NCBI RefSeq assembly: GCF_038592905.1
Contig: NZ_CP151943.1
Location: 778,001 to 842,000, forward strand
Source of the DNA: Neobacillus sp. FSL H8-0543
Lineage (GTDB): Bacteria; Bacillota; Bacilli; Bacillales; Cytobacillaceae
Direction: 5' to 3'
Length of the DNA: 64,000 bases
The notes below the pieces were generated by a model. It had not been told where the DNA came from and did not search any database. It worked only from the letters and a program-made list of their open reading frames with translations. Positions 26,199 to 37,070 of the stretch are shown here, in pieces. A program made the translations under genes and the position numbers. Numbering within the stretch: the stretch's first letter is position 1; each line of letters begins with the position of its first letter.

Positions 26199-27386
26199 CT
26201 ATAAATAAAGTGCTGCTAGAAAAATTCTTCCAACTTTTTCAAGTAACTCATTAAATTGAGATAGGGGCAATGGGTTAATTCCTTTACCTAGTTCCAAGGT
26301 AAAACCAGGACGTTTAAACTCTTGGATATACCAGTCCTTAAAACCCGCATGACTATCAACATTCCGTACTGCCCGATAACCGCTCACTCGTTCAAACTCT
26401 TTAGCCAGCAGTTCAGAATCTGGCGGTTCTCCCCCCTCATATCCCCAATAAAATTCCTCTCCTTGGGTATGAAACGCCAATACTCTATCGAAATCATTAT
26501 TTTTAATCAATTCAGCCATTGCAATTGCTTCTGGTTCGGATAATGAAGAACTCCCGGGAAAATCTCTAGGGGCAGGCGACTTCGGTATCTTGCGCTCCTT
26601 TTCAATTTCCCAGTTTGCAGGGTACTGATTGTTCAAGTCAATTCCTCTTATATTCGCCTTCCAGTGAATAAAATCCTCACTGCCTTGATTAATGTTGATT
26701 ACCTCTTCTCTTAGCGCTAAAGGCGGACCATGTAATACTAGATCAACTCCATCTGGGTTAACCATTGGAACAACTGATAATTCCACATCATTATACAAAT
26801 TTATGGCTTCTAGTTTATTTAGTTTGTATCGGCCCGTTAATGATAGTAAATATTTATTGACAAGACTCATCAAGACCATTGTTGTAATCCACTCGTTTGC
26901 ATGAAAAGAGGCATTAATATGGACTTTTTTTGCGCCTTTTCCAATTCGTATTTCTTGTATTGGCTGATTTAAAACACTATTTCCAATAGTATTGACTGAT
27001 ATAAAGGGAAATTCCTTTTTAAAATATGTTAATTGTTTCATTAGGCTCCTAGAATCAAGCGGTACTTTAGAAGATACAATCGGCTGGGTAATCCTTTCCG
27101 GTAAATATATCGTTTCATTTGGTTTCAATTGATTTGGGTTTATCATTTGATTCAATAGCAAAATTGCATCAATTGGTATGTTTCTCGACACCCCAATTTT
27201 CCATAACGTATCTGTTTCCTTAACTGAATATGGAATCGATGCATAACCTGGAATCTTAATTTTTTCAGTAAGCTTCAAATTGGATGGACCTTTATCAACG
27301 TTCGAATCAACTAAGAGATCAAGTGGAACCATGAACAATCGACCATAATACGATAAAGTGTCACCAGACCTGACACGGACCTCCAT
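26199..27386 (-). CDS. yqgT: LysM-M14 peptidase, gamma-D-glutamyl-L-diamino acid endopeptidase-like YqgT
   Basis: A 395-residue protein with two N-terminal LysM domains (VRSGDTLSYYGRLF at 4-50; VKETDTLWKIGVSRNIP at about 52-100) and an M14 zinc carboxypeptidase domain. HANEWITTMVL and the later FHTQGEEFYWG give zinc ligands, and FTLELGKG has the catalytic Glu. The family cuts peptidoglycan stem peptides. No signal peptide is seen, as in spore-associated or LysM-targeted relatives. ATG at 27386 follows GGAGGAGG. Confidence 0.9.
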   Translation of the reverse strand: MEVRVRSGDTLSYYGRLFMVPLDLLVDSNVDKGPSNLKLTEKIKIPGYASIPYSVKETDTLWKIGVSRNIPIDAILLLNQMINPNQLKPNETIYLPERITQPIVSSKVPLDSRSLMKQLTYFKKEFPFISVNTIGNSVLNQPIQEIRIGKGAKKVHINASFHANEWITTMVLMSLVNKYLLSLTGRYKLNKLEAINLYNDVELSVVPMVNPDGVDLVLHGPPLALREEVININQGSEDFIHWKANIRGIDLNNQYPANWEIEKERKIPKSPAPRDFPGSSSLSEPEAIAMAELIKNNDFDRVLAFHTQGEEFYWGYEGGEPPDSELLAKEFERVSGYRAVRNVDSHAGFKDWYIQEFKRPGFTLELGKGINPLPLSQFNELLEKVGRIFLAALYL

Positions 27387-27444
27387 CAAATCCTCCTCCC
27401 ATCATAAAAATCATATGAAGTATAAAGGAAAAAATGATAGTACA

Positions 27445-27471
27445 AAGAAAAAACCTACAATTGTGCAGGTT
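27445..27471 (-). terminator. Terminator of glcK
   Basis: Stem AACCTACA / TGCAGGTT (one G.U) with a 4-nt loop, followed on the minus strand by TTTTCTTTG. Confidence 0.75.
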
Positions 27472-27485
27472 CTTTCGGGTTGATT

Positions 27486-28460
27486 CTATAACTTTATTTT
27501 ATTCTTAATCAGCCAAGCTGCACCGATTACCCCGGCATCATTCCCTAAAGTTGCAAGTGCAAGCTCCGTCGAATCTCTTACTGCCGAGAATGCAAACTTA
27601 GAAAAGTTTTCTTTAACGGATTCCAACAAAAAATTGCCTGCTTTCGAAACGCCGCCACCGAGAACAATTTTTTGCGGATTAAGTGTATTAGCAATATTCG
27701 CTAGGGTTAAACCTAAATGGAAGGAAACCTCGTTCACTACTTTTTGAGCGATTACGTCACCATTACGTGCCATATCAAATACTTCCTTAGCTGTAACCTT
27801 TCCATTCTCAGCAAACAACTCAGACAGCCCTCCAGTGGTCCCTTCTTTGGAAAGTTCCTCCGTGGCTAGGCGAACAATTCCTGTAGCCGAAGCAATGGTT
27901 TCAAGACAACCTGTTTTCCCGCAATTACAAGGCGCTCCGCCAAATGGCATCACTGTAATATGGCCTATTTCACCTGCAGCTCCATTTGCCCCCTGAACGA
28001 TACTGCCACCAGAAATAACTCCGCCGCCCACACCTGTACCAAGCGTAACACAAACAATGTTCTTTGCACCCTCACCGGCACCAGTCCACATTTCGCCTAA
28101 GGCAGCACAATTGGCATCATTTTCAACCGCAGCTGGTAATAATGTTAATTCTTCAAGACTCGCTTTTAACGGGAAGTTATCCTTCCAGCCTAAATTTACT
28201 ACATTAAGTATGACTCCTGTTTCATAATCGACTGGTCCAGGTGCCCCCATTCCAATTCCGACTATTTTTGTCTTAGGATGGTCTAGCTCGGCTAGTCTTT
28301 CATTAATTGCATCGGAAATATTCTTTGTAATATTATGGCCTTCATTTGTATGATCCGTGGGAATCTCCCATTTATGAAGGATAACTCCTTCCATATTGAT
28401 AAACGCAAGCTTAGTAGCCGTCCCGCCAAGATCTACTCCAGCAATCCACTTTTCTGACAT
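27486..28460 (-). CDS. glcK: Glucokinase, ROK family
   Basis: A 324-residue ATP-dependent glucose kinase. AGVDLGGTATKLAF is the phosphate-binding motif; ENDANCAALGE and EIGHITV hold sugar-binding and catalytic residues; CNCGKTGCLET is the ROK zinc motif. It phosphorylates glucose entering without PTS, for example from maltose or trehalose. The start ATG at 28460 lies 4 nt after the yqgQ stop, so both are cotranscribed. Confidence 0.96.
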   Translation of the reverse strand: MSEKWIAGVDLGGTATKLAFINMEGVILHKWEIPTDHTNEGHNITKNISDAINERLAELDHPKTKIVGIGMGAPGPVDYETGVILNVVNLGWKDNFPLKASLEELTLLPAAVENDANCAALGEMWTGAGEGAKNIVCVTLGTGVGGGVISGGSIVQGANGAAGEIGHITVMPFGGAPCNCGKTGCLETIASATGIVRLATEELSKEGTTGGLSELFAENGKVTAKEVFDMARNGDVIAQKVVNEVSFHLGLTLANIANTLNPQKIVLGGGVSKAGNFLLESVKENFSKFAFSAVRDSTELALATLGNDAGVIGAAWLIKNKIKL

Positions 28461-28464
28461 ACTA

Positions 28465-28677
28465 TCACCTATTCCTCTGATCTTTTTCTCTTTGAAATTG
28501 TATTTCCTGACGAAGGATCAAAAGTGCTGTCGAATAATCTCTAGGCTCTATAAGCTGAGATTGATATAGCTCTTTTAATTCTGCCTCCATTAGCTCAAGG
28601 TCTGCTACTCGATCGCCAACGTAAATAATCGTACCGTATTGTTTTAAATATTGCTGTATTTCATAAATTGTTTTCAT
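28465..28677 (-). CDS. yqgQ: YqgQ family protein (DUF910)
   Basis: A 70-residue protein starting MKTIYEIQQYLKQYG, largely helical, of the DUF910 family always found next to glcK in Bacillaceae; it has a small helical-bundle fold in known structures and is thought to bind nucleic acid, without proof. ATG at 28677 is chosen because AGAGGG lies just upstream and because homologues start with this peptide. Confidence 0.88.
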   Translation of the reverse strand: MKTIYEIQQYLKQYGTIIYVGDRVADLELMEAELKELYQSQLIEPRDYSTALLILRQEIQFQREKDQRNR

Positions 28678-28869
28678 TTCTATCCCTCTGCCATCATATT
28701 GAAGAATCATCACAACCAAAAGTATACCCTAAGCAAACTTCACCCTCAAGCGAATCCTCTAAGCGTCATATATTGTCCAGAACTTGGTATTTTTGAACTG
28801 AAATTTCCATATACCTTAAACAAGGGACAACCACAATCATAATAGAAAAAATTCAGGGATGGGATACTT

Positions 28870-29733
28870 ATGAAAAAATTCAGTACAGTTCTTACCATAT
28901 TAATAGTCTGTTTACTTGCTGTCAGCATATATAAATATAAAAATCCGCCCGCACAGGAAAGCATAACATTTTTCCCGATAGATCCGAAGGTCAATTTCAT
29001 AAAAACGGAAACGATTCTCTCCCCATTAAATAAACCAACTAATTTTATATTGTGGACCATCCATTCCACACTGGATCAAAAGGCTTATCTACGGCAGGAT
29101 GCAGGTCTGTTATTTGCCAATGGTCGATTAACAGGTCAACTTAGTGATTGGAAACAAAATACCGCTGCTCTTATTCAAGATGACCAAATTGCAACGGAAA
29201 AGAGCACCTTACTCCAAGCCATTACCTTTCATCATGCAGAGCTACATGAAAAAGGAGATCAAATTTTTAGCTCCCAAGCAATGTCAGCAGATCAATTGTA
29301 CGTAGTCCATTCGAATCCGTTTAAAACCTTCCGAGTACCTAGTAACAAGAACGAGGAACAATGGAAGCAACAGTTGGATGCTGAAACCGAAAGAATGCTT
29401 CAACTAAGCTGGAACAATGGAATTCGCTATTTTTCTATCCCATTGAAAAACTATGAAGTACTTCCATTTAGTCAGTTTCATGAAAGGGCAAAGACTACTT
29501 TGCCTGGATTTAGCAAACCAGAAACAGCACGAATTGTGGGCAACCTTTGGGAGGGATTATATAAAAACTATATACTTGGAATAAAAAAAGCGGACGGTAC
29601 AATTATAACCCCATTAGGTAGTACCATCCCGCTTATTTTGTTAGCCAAAGATAAAACACATCTTTTGGTACTAACTGAGACAGGAAAAGGAGAGCCGATT
29701 CTCCTCCGCCAGATTATTGAAGAAGCTGATTAA
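28870..29733 (+). CDS. Membrane-anchored or secreted protein of unknown function
   Basis: A 287-residue protein not recognised beyond being a single-pass or secreted protein: KKF followed by a hydrophobic segment (TVLTILIVCLLAVSIY, residues 7-22), no lipobox. The exported part has balanced charge, one HHAELH segment and no evident catalytic motif. A YYFHTS-like beta structure is not apparent; the mixture looks like an alpha/beta fold. Its last 20 nt overlap the convergent gluP gene. ATG at 28870 follows GGGATGGG. Homologues next to gluP in related species are likely but cannot be verified here. Confidence 0.75.
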   Translation: MKKFSTVLTILIVCLLAVSIYKYKNPPAQESITFFPIDPKVNFIKTETILSPLNKPTNFILWTIHSTLDQKAYLRQDAGLLFANGRLTGQLSDWKQNTAALIQDDQIATEKSTLLQAITFHHAELHEKGDQIFSSQAMSADQLYVVHSNPFKTFRVPSNKNEEQWKQQLDAETERMLQLSWNNGIRYFSIPLKNYEVLPFSQFHERAKTTLPGFSKPETARIVGNLWEGLYKNYILGIKKADGTIITPLGSTIPLILLAKDKTHLLVLTETGKGEPILLRQIIEEAD

Positions 29734-31258
29734 TTTCGCTGAGAGTATCAGCATATTCCTTTCGCTCAGGACTTAGCTCAACAGCCTTTTCAGCATTTAT
29801 CTTAGCCTGTTCTAAATTATTTTCTTGATAATAGATGAGTGCAAGATTAAAGTACGCTTCCGAAACATCCGGATCTAATTCAATTGCTTTTTGCAAGTGT
29901 GTTTTTGCCTCGCCCAGCATGTTCAACATGATTTCAGTATAAGATAAATCAAAATAGATCTGTGCAGAAGGATTACTAGACTTCTCTTCTATTTCCGTTA
30001 AAAGCTCATGTGCCTGCTCATAGTTTTCTTGTTGGATAAATTCTTTTGCAAGCAGTAAATTAGTCCTTTCACCTTGATCCTTTGCCGCATGAGTAAACCC
30101 GTAGGATAAAGAACCCCAAACAACGGCCGTGGATAAAATTAAAAAGGCTAGCTGGAGCATAAGCTTTTTCTGCTTTGGAAAATGCATGATTCCTGCCGCC
30201 AAAAATCCGCCTGCCAGACCTCCTAAATGTCCTGCGTTATCGATGCTTGATATGGAAAATCCAAATATTAGATTGAATACGAGGACAGCAATTACACTAG
30301 GACCCATCGTGCGGAAAAATAGCTTTGGGTAAATAAAGCAAAAATAAAGCAACGCACCAAAACACCCAAAGATAGCTCCACTCGCTCCTGCTGAAACATT
30401 TGCACTAAAGATAAAGCTAGCAACGAATCCCATTCCACCAGCAAATAAATAAATGAATAAAAAGCGGGCATTTCCAAATATTCTCTCAACCTCTGTTCCT
30501 AAAAAGTACAATGCCATTGTATTCATTGCCAAATGTAAAAAACCTATATGCAAGAAAATCGGTGCAAAGAAACGCCACCACTCGCCCTCATAAATATAAG
30601 GATTGAACTTTGCCCCAAATTTAATTAGCGTAGAAGTATCCGTGCTGCCTCCCTGCATCTCCATGAAGAAAAACATTGCAATTTGAATAAATATTAAGAT
30701 GTAGGTAAAAAACGGCTTTCCATTTGTAAAGATCTCTTTTTCAGTTTTGGCCTTTTTTATCGCATATCCAAGCGCTTCCCTCTTTTGGGATTCTACTTCC
30801 TGTTCGGTATACTCATCCTTAACCTGAAAGGTTACTATACTTTCAAGTCGCTCTGAGAGAAGTTGAAGACCTTTCTCATAATCGCCACTCGTTATCAATA
30901 ACGAATGAGCTTCTGTTTTATTTCCTTCTGGGAAGATAAATGGCTTAGCAAGACGAAATTCATAGTCATCGACCGGCGGAAATTGACTAATATAAATATT
31001 GAATACCCTGAACTCACTGCGACCTAATTGTTTTCGGATCCTTTCCCCATTTGTTGCTGTAAACTCGATATCTCTTTGCATAGAGTTACTCCAGTCTAAA
31101 TCATGGCGAAGCAAACGGACAATGGGAGCTTTTTTATTTTCTATTTTTTCTAGCCATAGTTCTTTTTTATTTTCAGATAATTGGATAATTCGGTACTCCT
31201 GATCGGAGATGAAATAATAAGCCAACCTCCAATAGATGTAATCCTCTCGATTGTTCAA
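29714..31258 (-). CDS. gluP: Rhomboid intramembrane serine protease GluP (YqgP)
   Basis: A 514-residue protein: soluble N-terminal domain (1-180), six or seven transmembrane helices with rhomboid motifs HIGFLHLAMN, GASGAIFG (catalytic Ser) and DNAGHLGGLAGG (catalytic His), and two C-terminal TPR repeats. The B. subtilis relative cleaves membrane substrates including a magnesium transporter and works with FtsH. Start is TTG at 31258, after GGGGAG. Its 3' end overlaps the convergent unknown gene by 20 nt. Confidence 0.95.
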   Translation of the reverse strand: MNNREDYIYWRLAYYFISDQEYRIIQLSENKKELWLEKIENKKAPIVRLLRHDLDWSNSMQRDIEFTATNGERIRKQLGRSEFRVFNIYISQFPPVDDYEFRLAKPFIFPEGNKTEAHSLLITSGDYEKGLQLLSERLESIVTFQVKDEYTEQEVESQKREALGYAIKKAKTEKEIFTNGKPFFTYILIFIQIAMFFFMEMQGGSTDTSTLIKFGAKFNPYIYEGEWWRFFAPIFLHIGFLHLAMNTMALYFLGTEVERIFGNARFLFIYLFAGGMGFVASFIFSANVSAGASGAIFGCFGALLYFCFIYPKLFFRTMGPSVIAVLVFNLIFGFSISSIDNAGHLGGLAGGFLAAGIMHFPKQKKLMLQLAFLILSTAVVWGSLSYGFTHAAKDQGERTNLLLAKEFIQQENYEQAHELLTEIEEKSSNPSAQIYFDLSYTEIMLNMLGEAKTHLQKAIELDPDVSEAYFNLALIYYQENNLEQAKINAEKAVELSPERKEYADTLSEINQLLQ

Positions 31259-31354
31259 TATCTCCCCTACTTCCCTTCATCAATGATTAATCATTCAACC
31301 TATCTCTTTAATTATATACGAAAATGGTGAGCCCCATAAATAAACAAACAAAAA

Positions 31355-31384
31355 ACCATCTGTGGTTTTCACCATTCAGATGGT
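31355..31384 (-). terminator. Terminator overlapping the 3' end of the 69-residue gene
   Basis: Stem ACCATCTG / CAGATGGT with a 14-nt loop, followed on the minus strand by TTTTTTGTTTG; the stop codon at 31369 lies in its loop. Confidence 0.8.
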
Positions 31385-31578
31385 CCTCCAACAGATGGTC
31401 TGCCAAAAACAGACTGCATCATCTTATTTTTCACTCCTGGGAAGCTCATAATTGAACCTACTGCAATATTGCGGAGCCAACCTGATCTCAGCAAAACATT
31501 AATAATTCTAAATCTAAAGCGGTAGGCAAAATAACCAATTGAACCAATCATAAAAATAGATGTAAGCATACGCGACAT
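31369..31578 (-). CDS. Small basic protein, unknown function
   Basis: A 69-residue protein with a hydrophobic start (MLTSIFMIGSIGYFAYRF) and arginine-rich middle (RFRIINVLLRSGWLRN), possibly membrane-associated. It corresponds in position to small yqgO-type genes between gluP and yqgN in other bacilli, but the symbol is not assigned because the match cannot be checked. GGAGG 9 nt before the ATG at 31578 supports translation. It lies 72 nt after ldh. Confidence 0.65.
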   Translation of the reverse strand: MSRMLTSIFMIGSIGYFAYRFRFRIINVLLRSGWLRNIAVGSIMSFPGVKNKMMQSVFGRPSVGGPSEW

Positions 31579-31650
31579 ATCATCATCCTCCTACCCATAT
31601 AGTGCGATAAGATGCTGTTTTTTATCCATCAAAGATAAACATCATTTCAA

Positions 31651-33405
<1,755 letters not shown>

Positions 33406-33409
<4 letters not shown>

Positions 33410-33972
33410 ATTGTATTCATTACCTCATTATTAGTAATAATTTTTAAAACTGGTAAATCATGTTCTTCGACTGTAAATTGAGGAATTACTTGGAAGTTAA
33501 ATGCAAGGGATAGGGTCTGACCGGTAAAGTCAGATAAAAATCGGTCATAATATCCGCCTCCAAACCCTAGACGGTAACCTTTTGTTGTATAGGCCAAACC
33601 TGGAATGATTAAAAGATCAATATTCTTTGAACTAGTTTCAGTAGTCAGAGCTTCTATTGGTTCAAGTAATCCATAAAAAACAGATTCTAACTGAGAAAAC
33701 TCCGTTAGGCTTCGAAATGTTAATTGCTTTTTGCTTGGAATACACTTGGGGACGACAACTTGTTTCCCTAACTCCCACGCTTTTCGAATAATTTGATATG
33801 TATCAACCTCAGGTTGTTTCGAGACAGTAATTCCGATAACTTTAGCTTGTTTCCAGTCTTCATCTTCGAAAAGCAACTTCGCAATTTTATAAGAATAGTC
33901 TTCGTAAAGCGGTTTTGAGAGTTCAGAGAGTTTCTCTTTCATTTGCTTGCGCACGGCCATTTTATCATTCAT
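33406..33972 (-). CDS. yqgN: 5-formyltetrahydrofolate cyclo-ligase
   Basis: A 188-residue cytosolic enzyme that returns 5-formyl-THF to the folate pool as 5,10-methenyl-THF using ATP. GYRLGFGGGYYDRFLSD is the family signature around the ATP site; DLLIIPGLAY precedes it. Overlaps the DUF92 gene by 4 nt. ATG at 33972 follows AGGAGGG. Confidence 0.94.
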
Positions 33973-34002
33973 TTGAACACCCTCCTAACATTTTTAGACA
34001 AC

Positions 34003-34027
34003 AAAAAAACAGTAGGAAGCCCTACTG
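34003..34027 (-). terminator. Terminator of rpmG
   Basis: Perfect 7-bp stem CAGTAGG / CCTACTG, 4-nt loop, followed on the minus strand by T7; immediately after the rpmG stop. Confidence 0.85.
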
Positions 34028-34028
34028 C

Positions 34029-34178
34029 TTATTTTGTTTCACGGTGTGCTGTTGAACGTTTTTCTCTTGGGCAATATTTCTTAAGCTCAAGACGATCTGG
34101 GTTGTTACGTTTATTTTTTGTTGAAATATAGTTACGATCTCCACACTCAGTGCAAGCTAACGTAATATTTACACGCAT
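34029..34178 (-). CDS. rpmG: Ribosomal protein L33 (50S subunit)
   Basis: A 49-residue basic protein [17 protein letters not shown]... [17 protein letters not shown], almost identical in pattern to B. subtilis RpmGA. One CxxC pair and a further Cys are present. ATG at 34178 follows GGGAG; upstream in-frame codons are not part of the family. It is flanked by its own terminator, so it is monocistronic. Confidence 0.95.
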   Translation of the reverse strand: MRVNITLACTECGDRNYISTKNKRNNPDRLELKKYCPREKRSTAHRETK

Positions 34179-34289
34179 GTCAATTTCCCTCCAAACGATT
34201 AAGCTAGTTCGTTCATACGACTTTTCTATAATATCATTTTTCAAAAGGAAATGCTAGTACATATTTTGAAAGTGATTTAATAGATAAAA

Positions 34290-35525
34290 TCATGTAGATA
34301 CCTCACTATCTAATACTCGTTTGTTAAGCAGTGTATCTTCAACAACACGTGTAGTTTGAGAAGCGATATTTTTCCAGCCATATAAGCTTTTTACAATCTT
34401 CATTCCCCTATTGCCAATTTCCTTAGCCCTTTGGGGATTTCTAAAAAGAAAATCAATATTTTCCATTACACTTTTTGCATCTCCAGGAACCATTAACAAT
34501 CCTGTTTGCAAATGTTGGACAATCCCCTTTAGACCACCGACCTCCGAAACAACCGTTGGTATACCAAGAATCATTGCTTCTAATGCCACAATACCGAACG
34601 GTTCATAAAGACTTGGAAAAATGGCTATTTCACTTTTTAAAAGCAGATCATTTCTCTGGTTGTCCGTTACATGACCTATAAAGTTAAGATAATTCTCTAA
34701 CTTTTTCTCCCTTACCTGGTTACGGTAATTATCTAGCATTGGCCCTTTCCCAGCAATTACAAAATAAATATCCTGTCCAGTTTCTTTCGCAATCTCTGCT
34801 GCTTCAATAATTGTTTCATACCCTTTTTCCTTTACCATTCGGCCCACTGAAAAGATATACTTTCTATTTATTAGGGATGGAAAGTATTCTTCAGCATCTG
34901 CCTTTATATCCTTCTGTTCGACCCCATTAGGAATGACTGCAATTTTTTTAGGTGATGCTTGAAAAATTGTCAATAATTCTTCTCTCATATATTCGCTACA
35001 AACTATAAGTTGGTCTGACTCCTTTATTAGCTGAAGCTCTTTATTATGAATAACCCGTTGCATTTCGGTATAAATACCATTATTCCTGCCATGCTCTGTG
35101 GCATGGATTGTAGTTAACAAGGGGGTTGATAAGCTTTCTTTTATGGCTATCGCAGCCGTTCCAACCAGCCAATCATGTGCATGGATGATATCAAATTTCA
35201 TTGAATCTGCGATTTTTTCTGCTTTATAAACGATAGCTAAATTTAATCCAGCTATCCAATTAAGAAAATTATCATCGTAATTGTTCAACGGCATAACACG
35301 ATGAACATTTACTCCTTTTAGTAGTTCATAGGAAGGAAGCTCACTGTTTCCCGCGGTAATTACATGGACTTCATTACCTGATTCGACTAACTCAACTGCT
35401 AGCCCATTTACATGCCTCGAGAGCCCGCCAACTACATTCGGCGGATATTCCCAACTAAGGATTAAAAATTTCAAATGCCAGCCAAATTGCTTCCCATCTG
35501 CCTCTTTAGGAATGATCTTACTCAT
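34290..35525 (-). CDS. GT4-family glycosyltransferase (glycogen synthase-like, YqgM-type)
   Basis: A 411-residue GT-B enzyme. After a 17-residue extension the Rossmann start KFLILSWEYPPNVVGGLSRHVNGLA resembles starch/glycogen synthases and GT4 transferases; IIHAHDWLVGTAAIA and IFSVGRMVKEKGYE follow, and EPFGIVALEAMILG is the donor-binding E-x7-E motif. The acceptor is unknown. The start at 35525 overlaps the stop of the DUF4912 gene (TAATG), showing coupling. It sits where B. subtilis has yqgM. Confidence 0.87.
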   Translation of the reverse strand: MSKIIPKEADGKQFGWHLKFLILSWEYPPNVVGGLSRHVNGLAVELVESGNEVHVITAGNSELPSYELLKGVNVHRVMPLNNYDDNFLNWIAGLNLAIVYKAEKIADSMKFDIIHAHDWLVGTAAIAIKESLSTPLLTTIHATEHGRNNGIYTEMQRVIHNKELQLIKESDQLIVCSEYMREELLTIFQASPKKIAVIPNGVEQKDIKADAEEYFPSLINRKYIFSVGRMVKEKGYETIIEAAEIAKETGQDIYFVIAGKGPMLDNYRNQVREKKLENYLNFIGHVTDNQRNDLLLKSEIAIFPSLYEPFGIVALEAMILGIPTVVSEVGGLKGIVQHLQTGLLMVPGDAKSVMENIDFLFRNPQRAKEIGNRGMKIVKSLYGWKNIASQTTRVVEDTLLNKRVLDSEVST

Positions 35526-36196
35526 TATTCGCGCTCCATCTCTTTTGGTTCTCCATAATAACTATATGTGCTCACACGATCCACCCACTTTGGCGGGCGA
35601 TTTTCGAGTTGTTGATGTTGCGCTAAATGATATATTTCACTTGAGTTTGAAAGTGTAATTGGCGGTGTTTGAAGGGTATTTGACCTGAGAATTGGGAAAA
35701 AAACATTTTCATTAAATTTAACACCAATTTCAGCAATATAGCTCCTGTTAGCAATTAAACCCTTAATAACCCAGTAACCATTAGTAAAAGGGACAGCGAT
35801 TTCATAGTAATGATGAGCATTATTTCCATTGAAAATGATATCTGTTACATCATAAACCCTAACAACCTGGACTAGGTCTTCTATCCTTTTATTAAAATAT
35901 AAACGGATGAATGATCCTGGAGTCTCAGTGACTTCCCAAATTAACATAATCCTGCTAGGAGAAATAAGCTTCGCCTGGAGTTCCCCCTTCAGCGGAACAA
36001 TATCATTGGTGTTTTCATTACTGGTAGTATTTGGACTTTCGATCTTAGAATCATTGTCCTTCTCTTCAATATTCTCTTGATTATTGACCCACTTATTCCA
36101 TCTATATTGAACTCTTCCAACTGTGGTATTCAACTCTGAGGCGATTTTTCGAAAAGATAAACCATCCTCTCTTAGTTTAATTATTTCATCTATCAT
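35525..36196 (-). CDS. DUF4912 protein with N-terminal HTH-like segment
   Basis: A 223-residue protein in two parts. Residues 1-40 (IIKLREDGLSFRKIASELNTTVGRVQYRWNKW) look like a small helix-turn-helix of the sigma-70 region 4/transposase type. An acidic linker (50-65) leads to a beta-rich DUF4912 domain with SRIMLIWEV, RLYFNK and YYEIAVPFTNGYW. The domain is often next to glycosyltransferases; binding of carbohydrate is suspected but unproven. Start and stop are clear; the stop overlaps the glycosyltransferase start. Confidence 0.8.
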   Translation of the reverse strand: MIDEIIKLREDGLSFRKIASELNTTVGRVQYRWNKWVNNQENIEEKDNDSKIESPNTTSNENTNDIVPLKGELQAKLISPSRIMLIWEVTETPGSFIRLYFNKRIEDLVQVVRVYDVTDIIFNGNNAHHYYEIAVPFTNGYWVIKGLIANRSYIAEIGVKFNENVFFPILRSNTLQTPPITLSNSSEIYHLAQHQQLENRPPKWVDRVSTYSYYGEPKEMERE

Positions 36197-36345
36197 TTTT
36201 ATCCTCCATTCTGCAGCCCATCATAATATGCAAAAGTATCCGAAATATTCCTATAAATTCAATGGTACCATCTGCTGGAGAACAGTACAATAAACGCATT
36301 TTGTCGTATTTTGCCAGACCTCCGATACAATTCGACAAATTAAAT

Positions 36346-36380
36346 AAAAAAAGATGAGTGCTTATCAGATAAGCCTCATC
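36346..36380 (-). terminator. Terminator of the pst-phoU operon
   Basis: Nested stem GATGAG-t-GCTTATC / GATAAGC-CTCATC with a single-base centre, followed on the minus strand by TTTTTTTATTTAA. Confidence 0.88.
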
Positions 36381-36398
36381 ATTTTAATAATTATTTTA

Positions 36399-37058
36399 TT
36401 AAGTATTCAACTCAAACCGTTTCCCTGTTACAAGGTAGATTACATTTTCCGAAATATTCGTAGAATGGTCTGCAATTCTTTCAATAAACCTGCAAACAAA
36501 AGAGAGTTGAATAATCTGATTTGTAGCATTAGGGTTTTCAGGAACTAAACTAATTAACTCATGAACTAAATTACCGAACATTTTATCGACTTCATCATCT
36601 TTTTCCGCACATTTTTGTGCAAGTAAGATATCTTCGGAAATGTAAGCCTTTATAGACATCGCAACCATTTCAAGCGCGGTATCCATCATTTTTTGGATGT
36701 CCACAATTTCCTTGAAATGCTTATCAGCACCAATATGCACAGTTGCCTTTGCTATATTTACTGCTAAATCTGCCATTCGTTCTATTTCGGATGAAACCTT
36801 TAAGGCAACATTTAATGATCTGAGATCCTTAGCTACTGGTGATTCTCTTGTGATCAATAATAAGGCCTTATCATGAATTTCATGTTCTAAGGAATTAATT
36901 TGACTGTCACTATTAATGACAAGGTTCGCTTTCTCAATATCTTGGTTAATAAGTGCACTTACCGAATTTTTTAATGCCTGCTCAGCTAAGCCTTCCATTA
37001 CTAACAGCTTCTCTTTTAACTGCATTAACTTATTATCAAATTTAGATCTAGTACTCAT
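36399..37058 (-). CDS. phoU: Phosphate signalling/transport regulator PhoU
   Basis: A 219-residue all-helical protein made of two three-helix PhoU repeats. Acidic metal-binding segments include EIERMADLAVNIAKA and ERIADHSTNISENVIY, one per repeat. PhoU dampens phosphate uptake and signalling through the Pst transporter. It is the last gene of the operon, 12 nt after pstB. In B. subtilis this place is held by a second pstB-like gene rather than phoU. Confidence 0.95.
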   Translation of the reverse strand: MSTRSKFDNKLMQLKEKLLVMEGLAEQALKNSVSALINQDIEKANLVINSDSQINSLEHEIHDKALLLITRESPVAKDLRSLNVALKVSSEIERMADLAVNIAKATVHIGADKHFKEIVDIQKMMDTALEMVAMSIKAYISEDILLAQKCAEKDDEVDKMFGNLVHELISLVPENPNATNQIIQLSFVCRFIERIADHSTNISENVIYLVTGKRFELNT

Positions 37059-37070
37059 ATTTTCACCTCA

